Origin: Martinezella miluonensis
Lineage (GTDB): Bacteria > Pseudomonadota > Alphaproteobacteria > Rhizobiales > Rhizobiaceae
Length of the DNA stretch: 64,000 bases
NCBI RefSeq assembly: GCF_900094545.1
Contig: NZ_FMAH01000002.1
Coordinates: 278,747 to 342,746, forward strand
Direction: 5' to 3'
Numbering within the stretch: the stretch's first letter is position 1; the number at the start of each line of letters is the position of its first letter. Both the position numbers and the translations under genes were made by a program. Positions 8,680 through 17,780 of this stretch are shown here, one piece after another. The notes under the pieces are model-generated. The model searched no databases. It was not told the origin of the DNA and saw only the letters and a program-made list of their open reading frames with translations.

Positions 8680-10416
8680 TTACTGTACGAGGACCGGCTG
8701 CATGCAGCGGGCATCGGTGACTTGTATATCGGCCTGCCCGATGCCGATGCCGAGGAGCCCCAGCAGGTTGTAGAGGAGCTGGTCGAGGGGCGCAGTGACG
8801 GCGGAAAGCGTGTCAGCAACTCCCGACAGTACCCCGCTCGGCGTCCCGATCGTCAGGATGAGCAGCTGGATGCTGATGTTGGCGTTCTTCAAGAGGGACT
8901 GGACCAGGGATGTCGTGATATCCCTGGTCGAGACCGTTTTGATCGTACCGGCCGAGATTTCCGAGGGCTGATAGGTCAGCCGCGTGGGGCTCATGTTGGC
9001 GATGTCGATCTGGGCGCTTGCAAGGACCCTCAGCAGCAGGGAATCGATGATGGCTGCCTGCGTGACCCGCGGTTTAGTGCCGAAATTGACGAAGGCGGAG
9101 GTATCCACGTCTCCCAGCGCTATCTCGGCGACGCCAGGCACGGCATCAACGCCGACGACCGCATTGGGCATATTTCCACCCACACAGGTGATCGAAGCCA
9201 GCCTGGCCTCGGCGGGAGCAACCTCAACATAGAGCGGCACCCGGAGCTTCAGCCCCGCGATCGCAGACAATCCCGTCACCGAAACTTCGATGGCGGCACG
9301 CACCTGCGGCGTACGGATGGTGGTGCCCGGCGCGCCGACCGCAGCGGACGGTGTCTGCTGTGCCATCTCGCCGATCGCCAGCGTCAATTTGGCCGTGGCA
9401 AGACTGGGCAGTGCAACCCCGAGATCGACAGCAATCTGCTTTTGCTGATTGGCCGCCATTGCGGTCAGGGAGAGGAAGCTCATCAGGCTGATATTGGAGG
9501 TCAGGTTCGGTCCTGTGCCGATGATATTTTTGCCCTCGGGGCCGAGGTTCAAGATATCCTGGAGCTTGACGGTGAGCTTCGTCGTGCCGAGCGATTTGCC
9601 CAAGCTGTTGATAATGCGAATGACCGCGGGCGACAAGTTGGTTGACTTGCCGAGCGCACCTAGAAGCTTGTCGTAGGGGACATCGGTCGCCAGGAGATCG
9701 TTGTAGCTGCCCGCCGTGAGATTGAGATCGGTCGCCAGAAGATTGAGGTAGCTCAGGAGGTTTACGTTCGCAGAGATGAGCGACTGATAATCGACGAGAT
9801 TCAGAGATATCTGCGTTCCTAGAAGAGAACCCAGGAGCTGGTTCAGAATGCCGCCATTGAGACTGGCGAGCCGTGATCCAATGGAAAACGCTGCCAAACG
9901 CTCGCTGGAGGCGGTGCCTGTGGCGCTTAGCGTCGGCGCTGTGGCAAAGGCGGAAGCGAAGGGCATCACGGCCTGTTGCGTGAGCGTCACTCTGACGGAA
10001 TCATAGGGGGCGCTTCCTGATGAAGAAAAGCGGCTCTGGGGCGCGATCGATGCGTCAGCCGTGTAGGTTCCGAGAACCATGTTGGCGAGCGTTTCATATT
10101 GACCTGAATTGGCCGAAGCCGTCGAAATGGTCCCGTTGGACGTCAGATAGCTGGTGCCCGAAGCAAGAGCTGCAGTCGTTCCGTTGGACTGGAGATTGTT
10201 AAGAAGCGCGGTATTGGCGTTCGTAATATCGGAAGCGGCCGTGATTGCGCCGATGTCGCTGAGCTGCTGCAGGCGCTGCTGCTGCAGCGTCATCATGCCG
10301 TAGTCGATACCGAGACCAAGGCAATAAAGGATCAGGGGCGAGACAAGCGCCGTTGTGATGGCAACATTTCCCCTCCGGTCGCGGCAAAAGGCGAGCCGCC
10401 TGAGAAATTCTTTCAT
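8680..10416 (-). CDS. TadG-like pilus assembly / pseudopilin-anchored protein
   Basis: 578 residues. The N-terminus carries the Tad signature: a short basic stretch, RRGNVAITTALVSPLILYCLGLGIDYG, one membrane helix, then a helix with QQQRLQQLSDIGAITAASD. This matches the TadG/Flp assembly N-terminal domain. The rest is a large Ser/Thr/Leu-rich extracytoplasmic region with no von Willebrand motif that I can see. The ATG overlaps the TadE-like stop, so the two are coupled. TadG-type proteins normally belong to a tad/cpa Flp-pilus locus, but no prepilin, ATPase or secretin gene is present here. Confidence 0.8.
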   Translation of the reverse strand: MKEFLRRLAFCRDRRGNVAITTALVSPLILYCLGLGIDYGMMTLQQQRLQQLSDIGAITAASDITNANTALLNNLQSNGTTAALASGTSYLTSNGTISTASANSGQYETLANMVLGTYTADASIAPQSRFSSSGSAPYDSVRVTLTQQAVMPFASAFATAPTLSATGTASSERLAAFSIGSRLASLNGGILNQLLGSLLGTQISLNLVDYQSLISANVNLLSYLNLLATDLNLTAGSYNDLLATDVPYDKLLGALGKSTNLSPAVIRIINSLGKSLGTTKLTVKLQDILNLGPEGKNIIGTGPNLTSNISLMSFLSLTAMAANQQKQIAVDLGVALPSLATAKLTLAIGEMAQQTPSAAVGAPGTTIRTPQVRAAIEVSVTGLSAIAGLKLRVPLYVEVAPAEARLASITCVGGNMPNAVVGVDAVPGVAEIALGDVDTSAFVNFGTKPRVTQAAIIDSLLLRVLASAQIDIANMSPTRLTYQPSEISAGTIKTVSTRDITTSLVQSLLKNANISIQLLILTIGTPSGVLSGVADTLSAVTAPLDQLLYNLLGLLGIGIGQADIQVTDARCMQPVLVQ

Positions 10417-10838
10417 TACATTCCCCCGATCCTGATCGTGGAATAGCGGCGGATGGTCTGATCGGGCATGGCGAAGGTGTAGAGATTCCAGATCGGGAGG
10501 GCGGAGGCATCGTAGCTGGCGCTGACGGTAAACTGGTTCGCATTGGTCGGGTCGGTCGCGACCGTGACGGTCAGCTTGTCCTTCGTCAGGAATGCGTCGT
10601 TGATCGTCGAGCGATTGACGTAATCCTGAACGAGTTGCGTCCGCTCACTCGAAGAAATACCTGCGATCGCGGTGCGTGCAGCGTCGGCCGTAAGCTGCTG
10701 CAGGGAATGGGCGGCAGTGAGATAGATGGCAAAGGCAACGAGCGTTAGGAGCAGAAGGACAAAGAGCGGCGCGATGAGGGCAAACTCGACTGCGGCCGCG
10801 CCCCCTTCTGCCCTATTGAAATCAGAAACACGAGCCAT
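10416..10838 (-). CDS. TadE-family pseudopilin-like protein
   Basis: 140 residues with the TadE motif near the N-terminus: EGGAAAVEFALIAPLFVLLLLTLVAFAIYL, in which the Glu after AAV is the conserved +5-type position of prepilin-like proteins, followed by one membrane helix. The remainder is a short periplasmic domain. It is the first gene of a two-gene unit with the TadG-like protein. An AT-rich stretch (10910-10960) upstream is the likely promoter region. Family call is good; function without the other tad genes is uncertain. Confidence 0.85.
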   Translation of the reverse strand: MARVSDFNRAEGGAAAVEFALIAPLFVLLLLTLVAFAIYLTAAHSLQQLTADAARTAIAGISSSERTQLVQDYVNRSTINDAFLTKDKLTVTVATDPTNANQFTVSASYDASALPIWNLYTFAMPDQTIRRYSTIRIGGM

Positions 10839-11369
10839 GATCCTGTCTCCTCCAATCGACTGCTCATCCGTGATGATGACGATCGAGGAAACCTTAGATT
10901 GCGGATGTTAATTTTATATTTCTAAATATACTATTTTCTAATGTTTTTACATCTAAAGGACGTTGGTTTGATTGATAAAAATGGTGTCGTCGCAATGACT
11001 TGGCCGCATTTTCCGAGAGAATCCGATCTTTTATACCGGCCAATAAGTCGCTGAGATCAAAGGCCCCGCAGCTGGGGAACTTTCTCCGCTCATAGGTTGC
11101 TCCACCGGCGCTTGGCCGCATCGAAATAATAGGGGGCGACCCTCCACGGATGTCTTGAAGGCAAGGGGCGATATGCACCCGCGCAAGGCTATGAGGCAGA
11201 GTAAGAAAGAAGAGCGCCGCCACTCGATTGGCGATTTGGACGTTCCGGTTGTAATTGGCCCTGACAGGGATGGTCAGGATACCGTGCGGCCTCGACGATA
11301 CAGCTCGCGCGACGCATCACAGGCCGATGGCATATCGGGTGAGCACCCGGATGCCGGCATGAGAACGAT
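10839..11369. other. Gene-poor region upstream of tadE-like
   Basis: 530 bp. About 10910-10960 is strikingly AT-rich for this genome and probably contains the tadE-like promoter. The open frames here (for example 10894-11223 minus) lack coding-like composition, and I see no RNA gene or repeat. Confidence 0.35.
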
Positions 11370-11579
11370 CTATTTCTTCTTCGGCACCAGATCCCAGCCG
11401 CCTTGCGTATTCTTCACAAAGCGGCGATTGCCCTTGTAGTAGCTGACGGCGCCTGTCCGATCCACCTTGATCGCAGTGGGCAGCAATTGCGCCGCCGCCT
11501 TCAGGCGTTCGACCATATCAAACGCTTCCTGCCGTTTTCCCGCACGGATCAGCGCCATCAATCTGGACTCTCGCTTCAT
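11370..11579 (-). CDS. Small basic protein of unknown function
   Basis: 69 residues from ATG 11579, with GGGAG eight bases upstream. The chain is Lys/Arg-rich, with an amphipathic N-terminal half (RLMALIRAGKRQEAFDMVERLKAAA) and a C-terminus that looks like a small beta unit (VSYYKGNRRFVKN, then GGWDLVPKKK). It begins 73 bp after the last permease gene of the hyu operon on the same strand and may be its last gene. I do not recognise a family. The good ribosome site and codon use make it likely real. Confidence 0.5.
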   Translation of the reverse strand: MKRESRLMALIRAGKRQEAFDMVERLKAAAQLLPTAIKVDRTGAVSYYKGNRRFVKNTQGGWDLVPKKK

Positions 11580-11652
11580 CCTTTATACTCCCGTTCATGG
11601 AGGATTGGGGGCCGACGGAACTTGCAGCTTTGCAGTCTTATTCGCATATCGA

Positions 11653-12453
11653 TCACCCCGCTCGGCGTTGCATGAGCAGCGCGCGCAGGGCCACGGCCAC
11701 CACGCAAACGCTGGAAACAAGAAAGATTGCGCCCGACATCGCATAAATCGTCGGCGAGGCGCCGGCATTCATCTTGCCGAACAACACCACCGGCAACGTG
11801 TTCTGCCGGCCTGCCAGATAGAAGGCGCGCGTAAACTCGTTGAGCGACAGCAGGAACGAAAAGATGAAAGCGCTGATGAGGCCCGGCCGGATGAGTGGCA
11901 GGGTAATATCGCAGAACTGTCTGAAACGGCTGGCGCCGAGATCGTCCGCCGCCATCAGATAGGTCCTTTTGACAGCAGCAAAGCTCGTCAAAATCACGAT
12001 GAAGGCGAAGGGCATCGCCCATAGCAGATGGCCGGCAATGACGGTCAAGGCCGAGGCCTTGACGCCAACCCGGCTAATAACCGTCGAGAGCGCCAGCCCC
12101 TGGATGACACCCGGCACGAACATCGGCAAAAGCATGGTCAGAAACCATAGGCTTCGGCTGCGGTGAAGTTCGCGGTATGCGAGAGCAGCCCCGAGCGACA
12201 ACACCGTCGCGATCACAGCCGTCGCAAACGCAATGATGAGCGATTGGACGAGCGCGGCAATGAGCGCGCTTTCTCCTCCCAAAGCGATATACCATTTCAA
12301 GGTCAGATCAGCGAAGTGCGGCAATCCGGGCTGCAAGGACGGATTGAACGAAACGCCGAGGAGATAGAGCGGCGGCGCATAGATCATCGCAAGGCCGACG
12401 ACGGTCAGCGTCCAGATGATGATGCGTGGGCTCGTTCCTTCCCGGACGATCAT
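11653..12453 (-). CDS. PotC-like ABC transporter permease of the hyu operon
   Basis: 266 residues from ATG 12453, which overlaps the TGA of the upstream permease. Reading further upstream in the same frame (to 13338) only gives an out-of-frame translation of that permease. Six hydrophobic helices, the first being LTVVGLAMIYAPPLYLLGVSF. The EAA-type loop reads AADDLGASRFRQFCDITLP. Second membrane subunit of the importer encoded with HyuAB. Confidence 0.88.
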   Translation of the reverse strand: MIVREGTSPRIIIWTLTVVGLAMIYAPPLYLLGVSFNPSLQPGLPHFADLTLKWYIALGGESALIAALVQSLIIAFATAVIATVLSLGAALAYRELHRSRSLWFLTMLLPMFVPGVIQGLALSTVISRVGVKASALTVIAGHLLWAMPFAFIVILTSFAAVKRTYLMAADDLGASRFRQFCDITLPLIRPGLISAFIFSFLLSLNEFTRAFYLAGRQNTLPVVLFGKMNAGASPTIYAMSGAIFLVSSVCVVAVALRALLMQRRAG

Positions 12454-13304
12454 TGGCTGCGATCCTCGAACAGGGAGGAGAGGCCGAATATGGCATCTCC
12501 GATCAGCACCAAACCGAAGACGATAACGAGCATGAGCGTCGAAATCGCAAAGGCGAGCGGGAAGTTGGCGACCCGCATGACGTCGTTGATCATCACGGAA
12601 ACGATCGATGCGCCGGCGCCGCCGAGCATCTGCACCTCCGTCGAGGAGCCGGCAACCATGACGAAAACGAACAGGAATCCCGCGAAAACGCCCGAATAGG
12701 TCAGCGGCAGCAAGACGGTGCGCGCCATCGTCCAGAAGCCGGCGCCAAGATCGCGCGAAGCCGCCAGCACGATCGGATCGACGCGGCGCATCGAGAGCAG
12801 AACGGGGAAGGTTGCGAACGGCAGATACGAGGCGACGAGCCCGACGATCACGGCGAAATCGCTGAACAGCAACCAATCGAGCGGGGCGTCGGTGATCCCG
12901 GCTTGCTGGAGAAGCGTGTTGATGACGCCTGTGCGGCCAAGCAGCAACCGCCAGGAGAAGGAGCGGATGAGATAGGAGGTAAAGAACGGGATGGTCAAGA
13001 GAGCCGCGAGCACGACCGACGACGTGCGGCCGGCGAGAAAATGCATCGCGTAAGCCGTGGGATAGGCGATCACGAGGCAAATGGCAGCCGTCAGAAACGC
13101 CTTGCCGAGCGTGGACAGGAACACGCTCCAGCGCCCGGCCTCCAGAATGGCGCCGTAGGCGGCGAGACTGAATTCGGGCTTGATCCAATAGGTCGCCGGA
13201 TCCCAGGCGCAGAAACTCCACACCACGACGAGAACCAACGGCGCAAGGCCGAACACGAGGATCGCCGCGAGCGGAGCAGCCAGCAATGGAACTGATGTCT
13301 TCAT
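12450..13304 (-). CDS. PotB-like ABC transporter permease of the hyu operon
   Basis: 284 residues from ATG 13304 (MKTSVPLLAAPLAAIL), with a purine-rich GAAGCGGAA just upstream; a TTG at 13322 would add six residues. Six helices are visible, and the ATPase-docking loop reads ASRDLGAGFWTMARTVLLP. It follows the binding-protein gene after a hairpin-containing gap and overlaps the next permease by four bases. Confidence 0.88.
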   Translation of the reverse strand: MKTSVPLLAAPLAAILVFGLAPLVLVVVWSFCAWDPATYWIKPEFSLAAYGAILEAGRWSVFLSTLGKAFLTAAICLVIAYPTAYAMHFLAGRTSSVVLAALLTIPFFTSYLIRSFSWRLLLGRTGVINTLLQQAGITDAPLDWLLFSDFAVIVGLVASYLPFATFPVLLSMRRVDPIVLAASRDLGAGFWTMARTVLLPLTYSGVFAGFLFVFVMVAGSSTEVQMLGGAGASIVSVMINDVMRVANFPLAFAISTLMLVIVFGLVLIGDAIFGLSSLFEDRSQ

Positions 13305-13344
13305 GGTCTGGTTCCGCTTCAATCGGCGTTGATCCCATCGGCTC

Positions 13345-13380
13345 GGGGCCGGCCTGTCCCTGGACAGATGCGCCAGCCCC
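13345..13380 (-). promoter_or_regulatory. Imperfect stem-loop 3' of the second binding-protein gene
   Basis: GGGGC...GCCCC forms the outer stem, GGC/GCC continues it past one mismatch, and CTGTCC-CT-GGACAG (13354-13367) forms an inner stem. It is placed 16 bp after the binding-protein stop, before the permease gene. No T-run follows. Likely an mRNA-stabilising or attenuating structure. Confidence 0.5.
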
Positions 13381-13396
13381 GGTCCATCGCGTTACA

Positions 13397-14569
13397 TCAG
13401 GCGTTGCGCAGCTTCTGCCACCACTCCTCGTAGAGTTGGAAATTGTCCGGGCGGCAATTCTGCCAGTAGACCTTTCCGGAGAACTTGGCCTTCACATGGT
13501 CGGCGAGCTTGGCGACATCGTCGGCCTTGTATTCGTCCGGGTGAGCCTTGGCATAGGCGAGATTGTTGTCGGTCGGCACGAGATAGCCGCGCGCCTTGCC
13601 CAATTCGCAACCATAGAGGCCGGCAAGCAGGCCATCGACGAACTTGTGGGCGACATCGGCCTTGCCGCGATCTGCCGCACCCTTGAGCAACACCGTGTTG
13701 TTGCCCCATCCCTCATAGCCTTCGACGGGAGCGGCATATTCCACCTGAAGCCCGCGCTTGCGGCCTTCGTAGACGATCGGCTCCCAGCCGGTCATGGCAT
13801 CGACTTCCTCATTGGCCACGAGCTGAACGCCCTGTTCCCAGCCGTTCCAGAAGGTGCGGAACTGGCCGTCCTTCTTGTGCTTGATCAGGAACTCCATGAC
13901 GAGGCCGAGCTCCGATTCGGAAAGGTTGCCGGGATCCTTGATCGGCTTGTTTTCCGCTCCCTTGAGGTAGATGGCCGTAAAGATGGCGCTATTGATCCAG
14001 GCGTCTTCCATCGCCACCCGGCCTTTGAGCTTGGGATCGAAGATCACGCCATAACTGTCGACCTTGCCGAGCTTGTCGGGGCGATAGATGATGGAGTCGG
14101 CGTTGACCACAGTCGGAATGCCGTACTGCTTCCCCTCGTAGGTCAAGGTCGGGATATCCTTGGCCCATTGCCAGATGCCGGCGAAATTCGGGATCTTGGA
14201 AACATCCCAAGGAGCGATCAGCCCCTGCTTGGCAAGCTCCCGTTCGGCGCCGCCCTGAAAGCCGCCGACATCGAAAAGATCGTTGGCATTGCCGGCGGCA
14301 AGGCGCGCAACCACCGGGCCGACGTCGTTGCCGTTATCGGTAAATTCGGGCGAAACGCCGCTCTGACGGGCAAATTCCTGCCATTTGTCACCGATGTCGA
14401 GCGTAGCCGTGGCCCAGAATGCAACCGTTGCGTCAGCGGCCATGGCGGGCGTAGCAGCCGATCCGCCAAAAGACAGCGCGGCCGCACCCGCACCCATCAG
14501 CTTGAGCATGTCACGGCGCTGCATGTTGCTCCTCAAAGCGGAGGAGACGAGATCATTGCGTTTGTTCAT
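13397..14569 (-). CDS. PotD-type ABC substrate-binding protein with twin-arginine-like signal
   Basis: 390 residues with GGGAAGGGAATG as ribosome site. The N-terminus (QRRDMLKLMGAGAAALSF, then ATPAMAA) looks like a Tat signal: twin arginine, hydrophobic stretch, AxA cleavage near residue 44. The mature part is a type II periplasmic binding fold of the extracellular solute-binding/PotD group (TVAFWATATLDIGDKW; GIPTVVNADSIIYRP; AMTGWEPIVYEG). It should bring substrate to the two permeases downstream, and the linked HyuAB enzymes suggest a hydantoin-, oxoproline- or other cyclic-amide-like ligand. That substrate call is inference from context. Confidence 0.86.
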   Translation of the reverse strand: MNKRNDLVSSALRSNMQRRDMLKLMGAGAAALSFGGSAATPAMAADATVAFWATATLDIGDKWQEFARQSGVSPEFTDNGNDVGPVVARLAAGNANDLFDVGGFQGGAERELAKQGLIAPWDVSKIPNFAGIWQWAKDIPTLTYEGKQYGIPTVVNADSIIYRPDKLGKVDSYGVIFDPKLKGRVAMEDAWINSAIFTAIYLKGAENKPIKDPGNLSESELGLVMEFLIKHKKDGQFRTFWNGWEQGVQLVANEEVDAMTGWEPIVYEGRKRGLQVEYAAPVEGYEGWGNNTVLLKGAADRGKADVAHKFVDGLLAGLYGCELGKARGYLVPTDNNLAYAKAHPDEYKADDVAKLADHVKAKFSGKVYWQNCRPDNFQLYEEWWQKLRNA

Positions 14570-14617
14570 CGTGTCATTCCCTTCCCTTATTTTTCGCTTA
14601 TGTCGGCTATTCGGGTT

Positions 14618-15715
14618 CTACTCGTCGCCTCCAGCCAAGGCCGGTATTCCGGAACGATCGATCAGGAGCGCAGCACCCGGCTTCAGACGCACACGCACGC
14701 TCTCGCCCGGCAAGGGCGGAGTTGCATCCGCGCTAGTCGTTAACACCACACGCTGGCTGTCGGCAAAAGCGAGCGTAACGTCATGACTCAATCCGCGATA
14801 GATGCTTTCGACAACCTTAAGTTCAATTGTTTCGGCTGCCTCTTCGGCAGTCGGGACAAAGTCAATTCGGTCAGGTCGGATTGCGACAAGAGCGTCGGAC
14901 GGCGGTGCTACCCCGAAAAAGGTCACGTTCACCCGCTGGCCGGCAATCGTAGCGACAGCCTTGCCACCGGAAAGCGAAATGTTTTCAGGCTTCAAAAGCG
15001 TATCGATGCCGACAAAGCGCGCCACGAAGGCATTGGCCGGTGCCTCGAAGAAGCGCGCCGGCGCATCGGTCTGCTCGATCCGCCCCTTGTGCATCACCGC
15101 CATCCGGTCGGAAAGGCTGAGGGCTTCGTCCTGATTGTGGGTGACGAGAATAAAGGTTGCGCCGGTGCGCTTGTGGAGCCGTCCAAATTCGTCGCGCATC
15201 TGCTGGCGCAGCCGCTCGTCGAGTCCGGTCAGAGGTTCGTCAAGCAGAAGGATGCCCGGCTCCATCACAAGCGCACGGGCAAGCGCGACGCGCTGGCGCT
15301 GGCCGCCTGAAAGAAGATTGACGTCGCGATCCGCAAACCCGGAAAGCTCGACGAGCTCAAGAGCATCCTCAACCTTGGCCTTCAGAGCAGTTCCCGAGAG
15401 CCCGCGCAGCTTCAGTCCATAACCGACATTCTGCGCGACATTCATATGTGGGAAGAGCCCGAGCGACTGGAAGACGGTATTGACCGGTCGGCGATTGGCC
15501 GGAATACCAGCCATATCCTTTCCGTCGAAAAGCACACGGCCCGAAGTGGGCTTGTCGAAACCGCCGATCAGCTTCAAGAGCGAGCTCTTGCCGCAACCGG
15601 ACGAGCCGAGCAGCGTGAAGAACTCCCCCGCCCGGATGTCGAGCGTCACGTCGTCGACGGCGCGCATCGCCTCGTAACTTCTGACGATATGGTCGAGACT
15701 GATCGCGATCGCCAT
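14618..15715 (-). CDS. PotA-like ABC transporter ATP-binding protein of the hyu operon
   Basis: 365 residues. Walker A GSSGCGKSS near residue 37, signature [15 protein letters not shown], Walker B ILLLDEPLTGLD, switch His in LVTHNQDEAL. A C-terminal TOBE-like region begins near residue 240. The ATG starts one base after the hyuA stop. It lies between the enzyme genes and the transporter genes, which binds uptake and hydrolysis into one transcript. Confidence 0.92.
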   Translation of the reverse strand: MAIAISLDHIVRSYEAMRAVDDVTLDIRAGEFFTLLGSSGCGKSSLLKLIGGFDKPTSGRVLFDGKDMAGIPANRRPVNTVFQSLGLFPHMNVAQNVGYGLKLRGLSGTALKAKVEDALELVELSGFADRDVNLLSGGQRQRVALARALVMEPGILLLDEPLTGLDERLRQQMRDEFGRLHKRTGATFILVTHNQDEALSLSDRMAVMHKGRIEQTDAPARFFEAPANAFVARFVGIDTLLKPENISLSGGKAVATIAGQRVNVTFFGVAPPSDALVAIRPDRIDFVPTAEEAAETIELKVVESIYRGLSHDVTLAFADSQRVVLTTSADATPPLPGESVRVRLKPGAALLIDRSGIPALAGGDE

Positions 15716-15716
15716 A

Positions 15717-17780
15717 TCAGACGCTTCTCCCGTCGCGTTCGCGGATGAGCAGCAAGCCCTCCTCGCTCACTTCAAGTACCTGCCCGGCAATCACCAGCAA
15801 TGTTGCGGTCGCCTCCTCGATGATAACAGGGCCGGCGATCTTCTCCGAAGACGGCAGCCGCGTGCGCTCGTAGACGGGGCAGGACACCCAACCGGTCGTC
15901 CCCCCGAAATAGACTTCTCGATGCCCTTTAAAAGCCGTGTCCAGCGATCGGCCGGCATCATCGAGTTTCGGGATGGCGATGACTGGGCCGTGAAGCACGG
16001 CCTCCAAGTGGATCATCGTGATCTCGACCGGCGAATTGGGCAGACAGAACGTATAGGCACGTTCATGGGCAGCGTGGAAGCGTTCTGCAAAGCTTTCGGC
16101 GTTGTCCTCCATGTCAAAGAGGGCGAAGACGCCGTGCTCCTGTCCGCGATAACGCGCTTCGACGCGGCAGACATAGCGTATTTCGGCCGCATCTCCCTTG
16201 GCGAAATAGGTAACTGCCTCCCGCTTCAATTCGTCGAAACGACGCTTGAGATTGCTGATGGCCTCCGATTCGAGAGGCGAGAACCAGGTGCCGCGAAAAT
16301 CGGCGCGGGGTTCGGCCGCCAGCATCCCCCAGGCCGAAAAGATGCCGGGATGCGGCGGTACGACCGTCATCTTCACGCCGAGATCGCGTCCGAGGCGAGC
16401 GGCCAGCGCCGGCCCCGCACCGCCGGAAATGACGAAGGCGGCATCGCGCGGATCGTGTCCGCGCTGCACGGTCACGAGCTTCAGCGCATTGATCATCGAG
16501 GCATGGGCGATCTCGACGATGGCGAGCGCCGCATCCTCGACCGATAGCCCGAGCGGCTTGGCAACCGTCGTAATGGCCGCTGCCGCCTTGTCCTTGTCGA
16601 GCTGCATCTGGCCGCCGGCAAAGCTTGCGGGATCGAAAATACCGAGCGTCAGCAAGGCGTCTGAGAGCGTCGGCTTGTCGCCGCCGCGTCCGTAGCAGGC
16701 CGGCCCAGGCGTCGAGCCAGCACTTTCCGGCCCCACCCGAAGCGCGCCGCGCTCATCGATGTGGGCAATGGAACCGCCGCCCGCACCAATTTCGACGATG
16801 TCGACCACTGGCACCTGGACGGGATAGCCTGGGACGATACGGGTATGCTCGAGCTTGTACTCGCTGTCCAGCGTCGGACGGCTGTCATGGATCAGAGAGC
16901 ATTTTGCCGTCGTGCCGCCGACATCGAGCGAAAGCACTTCCGACTGACCGAGCACGGCGCCGATGCGCGCAGCACCCGCAACGCCGCCGGCCGGGCCGGA
17001 TTCGACCAATGTCAGCGGACTCATCTGCGCCTGATCGAAAGTCGAAATGCCGCCGTTGGATTGCATCGCGTAATAGGGGCAAGTGAGATCGCGCTCCGTC
17101 AAAGCGCGTTCGAGCCGCGCGAAGTAGCGCTTGATGATCGGCTGCACGTAAGCGTTGAGCACGGCGGTATTGGAGCGCTCATATTCGCGCCACTGGCGGG
17201 AGACCTCGTGGCTGGCGCAGATCGTTACATCGGGAAGAGCCTCGGCAAGCGCCCTGGCGCAGGTAATCTCATGATGGGGATTGACGTAGCTGTGGAGAAA
17301 GATGACGGCCACGGCCTCGACGTTGCGCGCCCGGCATTCGCGGATGATCGGCTCGATGTCGCTAAGTTCGATCGGCGTCAGAACCCGCCCCTTGGCATCC
17401 ATGCGCTCGCGCACCTCGAAGCGAAGGCTGCGCGGCACGAAGGGCTCCGGGCTTCTGAATTGGAGATTATAGAGATCGGGACGATTGCCGCGGCCGATTT
17501 CCAGCACGTCGCGAAAGCCGGCCGTTGTGACGAGCGCCGTCTTGACACCCTTGCGCTCGGTAATCGCGTTGATCACGGTCGTTCCGCCATGCGCGAAGAA
17601 GATGACGTCGCGCGTGGAAAGCCCATCCTTCCGTTCGGCAAGGTCGATAGCGGAAAGCACGCCTTCGGACTGGTCTTGAACGGTCGTCAGGCTTTTGGCG
17701 GTGAAAATCTCGCCGGTCCGCTCGTCGTAGCCGACGAGGTCGGTGAAAGTGCCGCCCACATCCGTCGCCAGCCTGATCAT
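15717..17780 (-). CDS. hyuA: Hydantoinase/oxoprolinase subunit A (HyuA family)
   Basis: 687 residues, normal for HyuA. The N-terminus MIRLATDVGGTFTDLVGYD is the family's ASKHA-fold nucleotide-binding start. Other family marks are FFAHGGTTVINAITERKG, LSLDVGGTTAKCSLI and GAGGGSIA. HyuA and HyuB together hydrolyse 5-membered cyclic amides such as hydantoins, N-methylhydantoin or 5-oxoproline with ATP; related acetone and acetophenone carboxylases share the fold. The start ATG overlaps the hyuB TGA by four bases. Which cyclic substrate it uses cannot be told from sequence alone. Confidence 0.9.
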   Translation of the reverse strand: MIRLATDVGGTFTDLVGYDERTGEIFTAKSLTTVQDQSEGVLSAIDLAERKDGLSTRDVIFFAHGGTTVINAITERKGVKTALVTTAGFRDVLEIGRGNRPDLYNLQFRSPEPFVPRSLRFEVRERMDAKGRVLTPIELSDIEPIIRECRARNVEAVAVIFLHSYVNPHHEITCARALAEALPDVTICASHEVSRQWREYERSNTAVLNAYVQPIIKRYFARLERALTERDLTCPYYAMQSNGGISTFDQAQMSPLTLVESGPAGGVAGAARIGAVLGQSEVLSLDVGGTTAKCSLIHDSRPTLDSEYKLEHTRIVPGYPVQVPVVDIVEIGAGGGSIAHIDERGALRVGPESAGSTPGPACYGRGGDKPTLSDALLTLGIFDPASFAGGQMQLDKDKAAAAITTVAKPLGLSVEDAALAIVEIAHASMINALKLVTVQRGHDPRDAAFVISGGAGPALAARLGRDLGVKMTVVPPHPGIFSAWGMLAAEPRADFRGTWFSPLESEAISNLKRRFDELKREAVTYFAKGDAAEIRYVCRVEARYRGQEHGVFALFDMEDNAESFAERFHAAHERAYTFCLPNSPVEITMIHLEAVLHGPVIAIPKLDDAGRSLDTAFKGHREVYFGGTTGWVSCPVYERTRLPSSEKIAGPVIIEEATATLLVIAGQVLEVSEEGLLLIRERDGRSV

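Noticed and set aside
10894..11223. 109-codon minus-strand frame upstream of the TadE-like gene
   Set aside because: Crosses the AT-rich likely promoter region and shows no recognisable features.
12454..13338. Upstream extension of the second hyu permease to a 561-codon frame
   Set aside because: The added part is an out-of-frame reading of the neighbouring permease; the true start overlaps that gene's stop at 12453.
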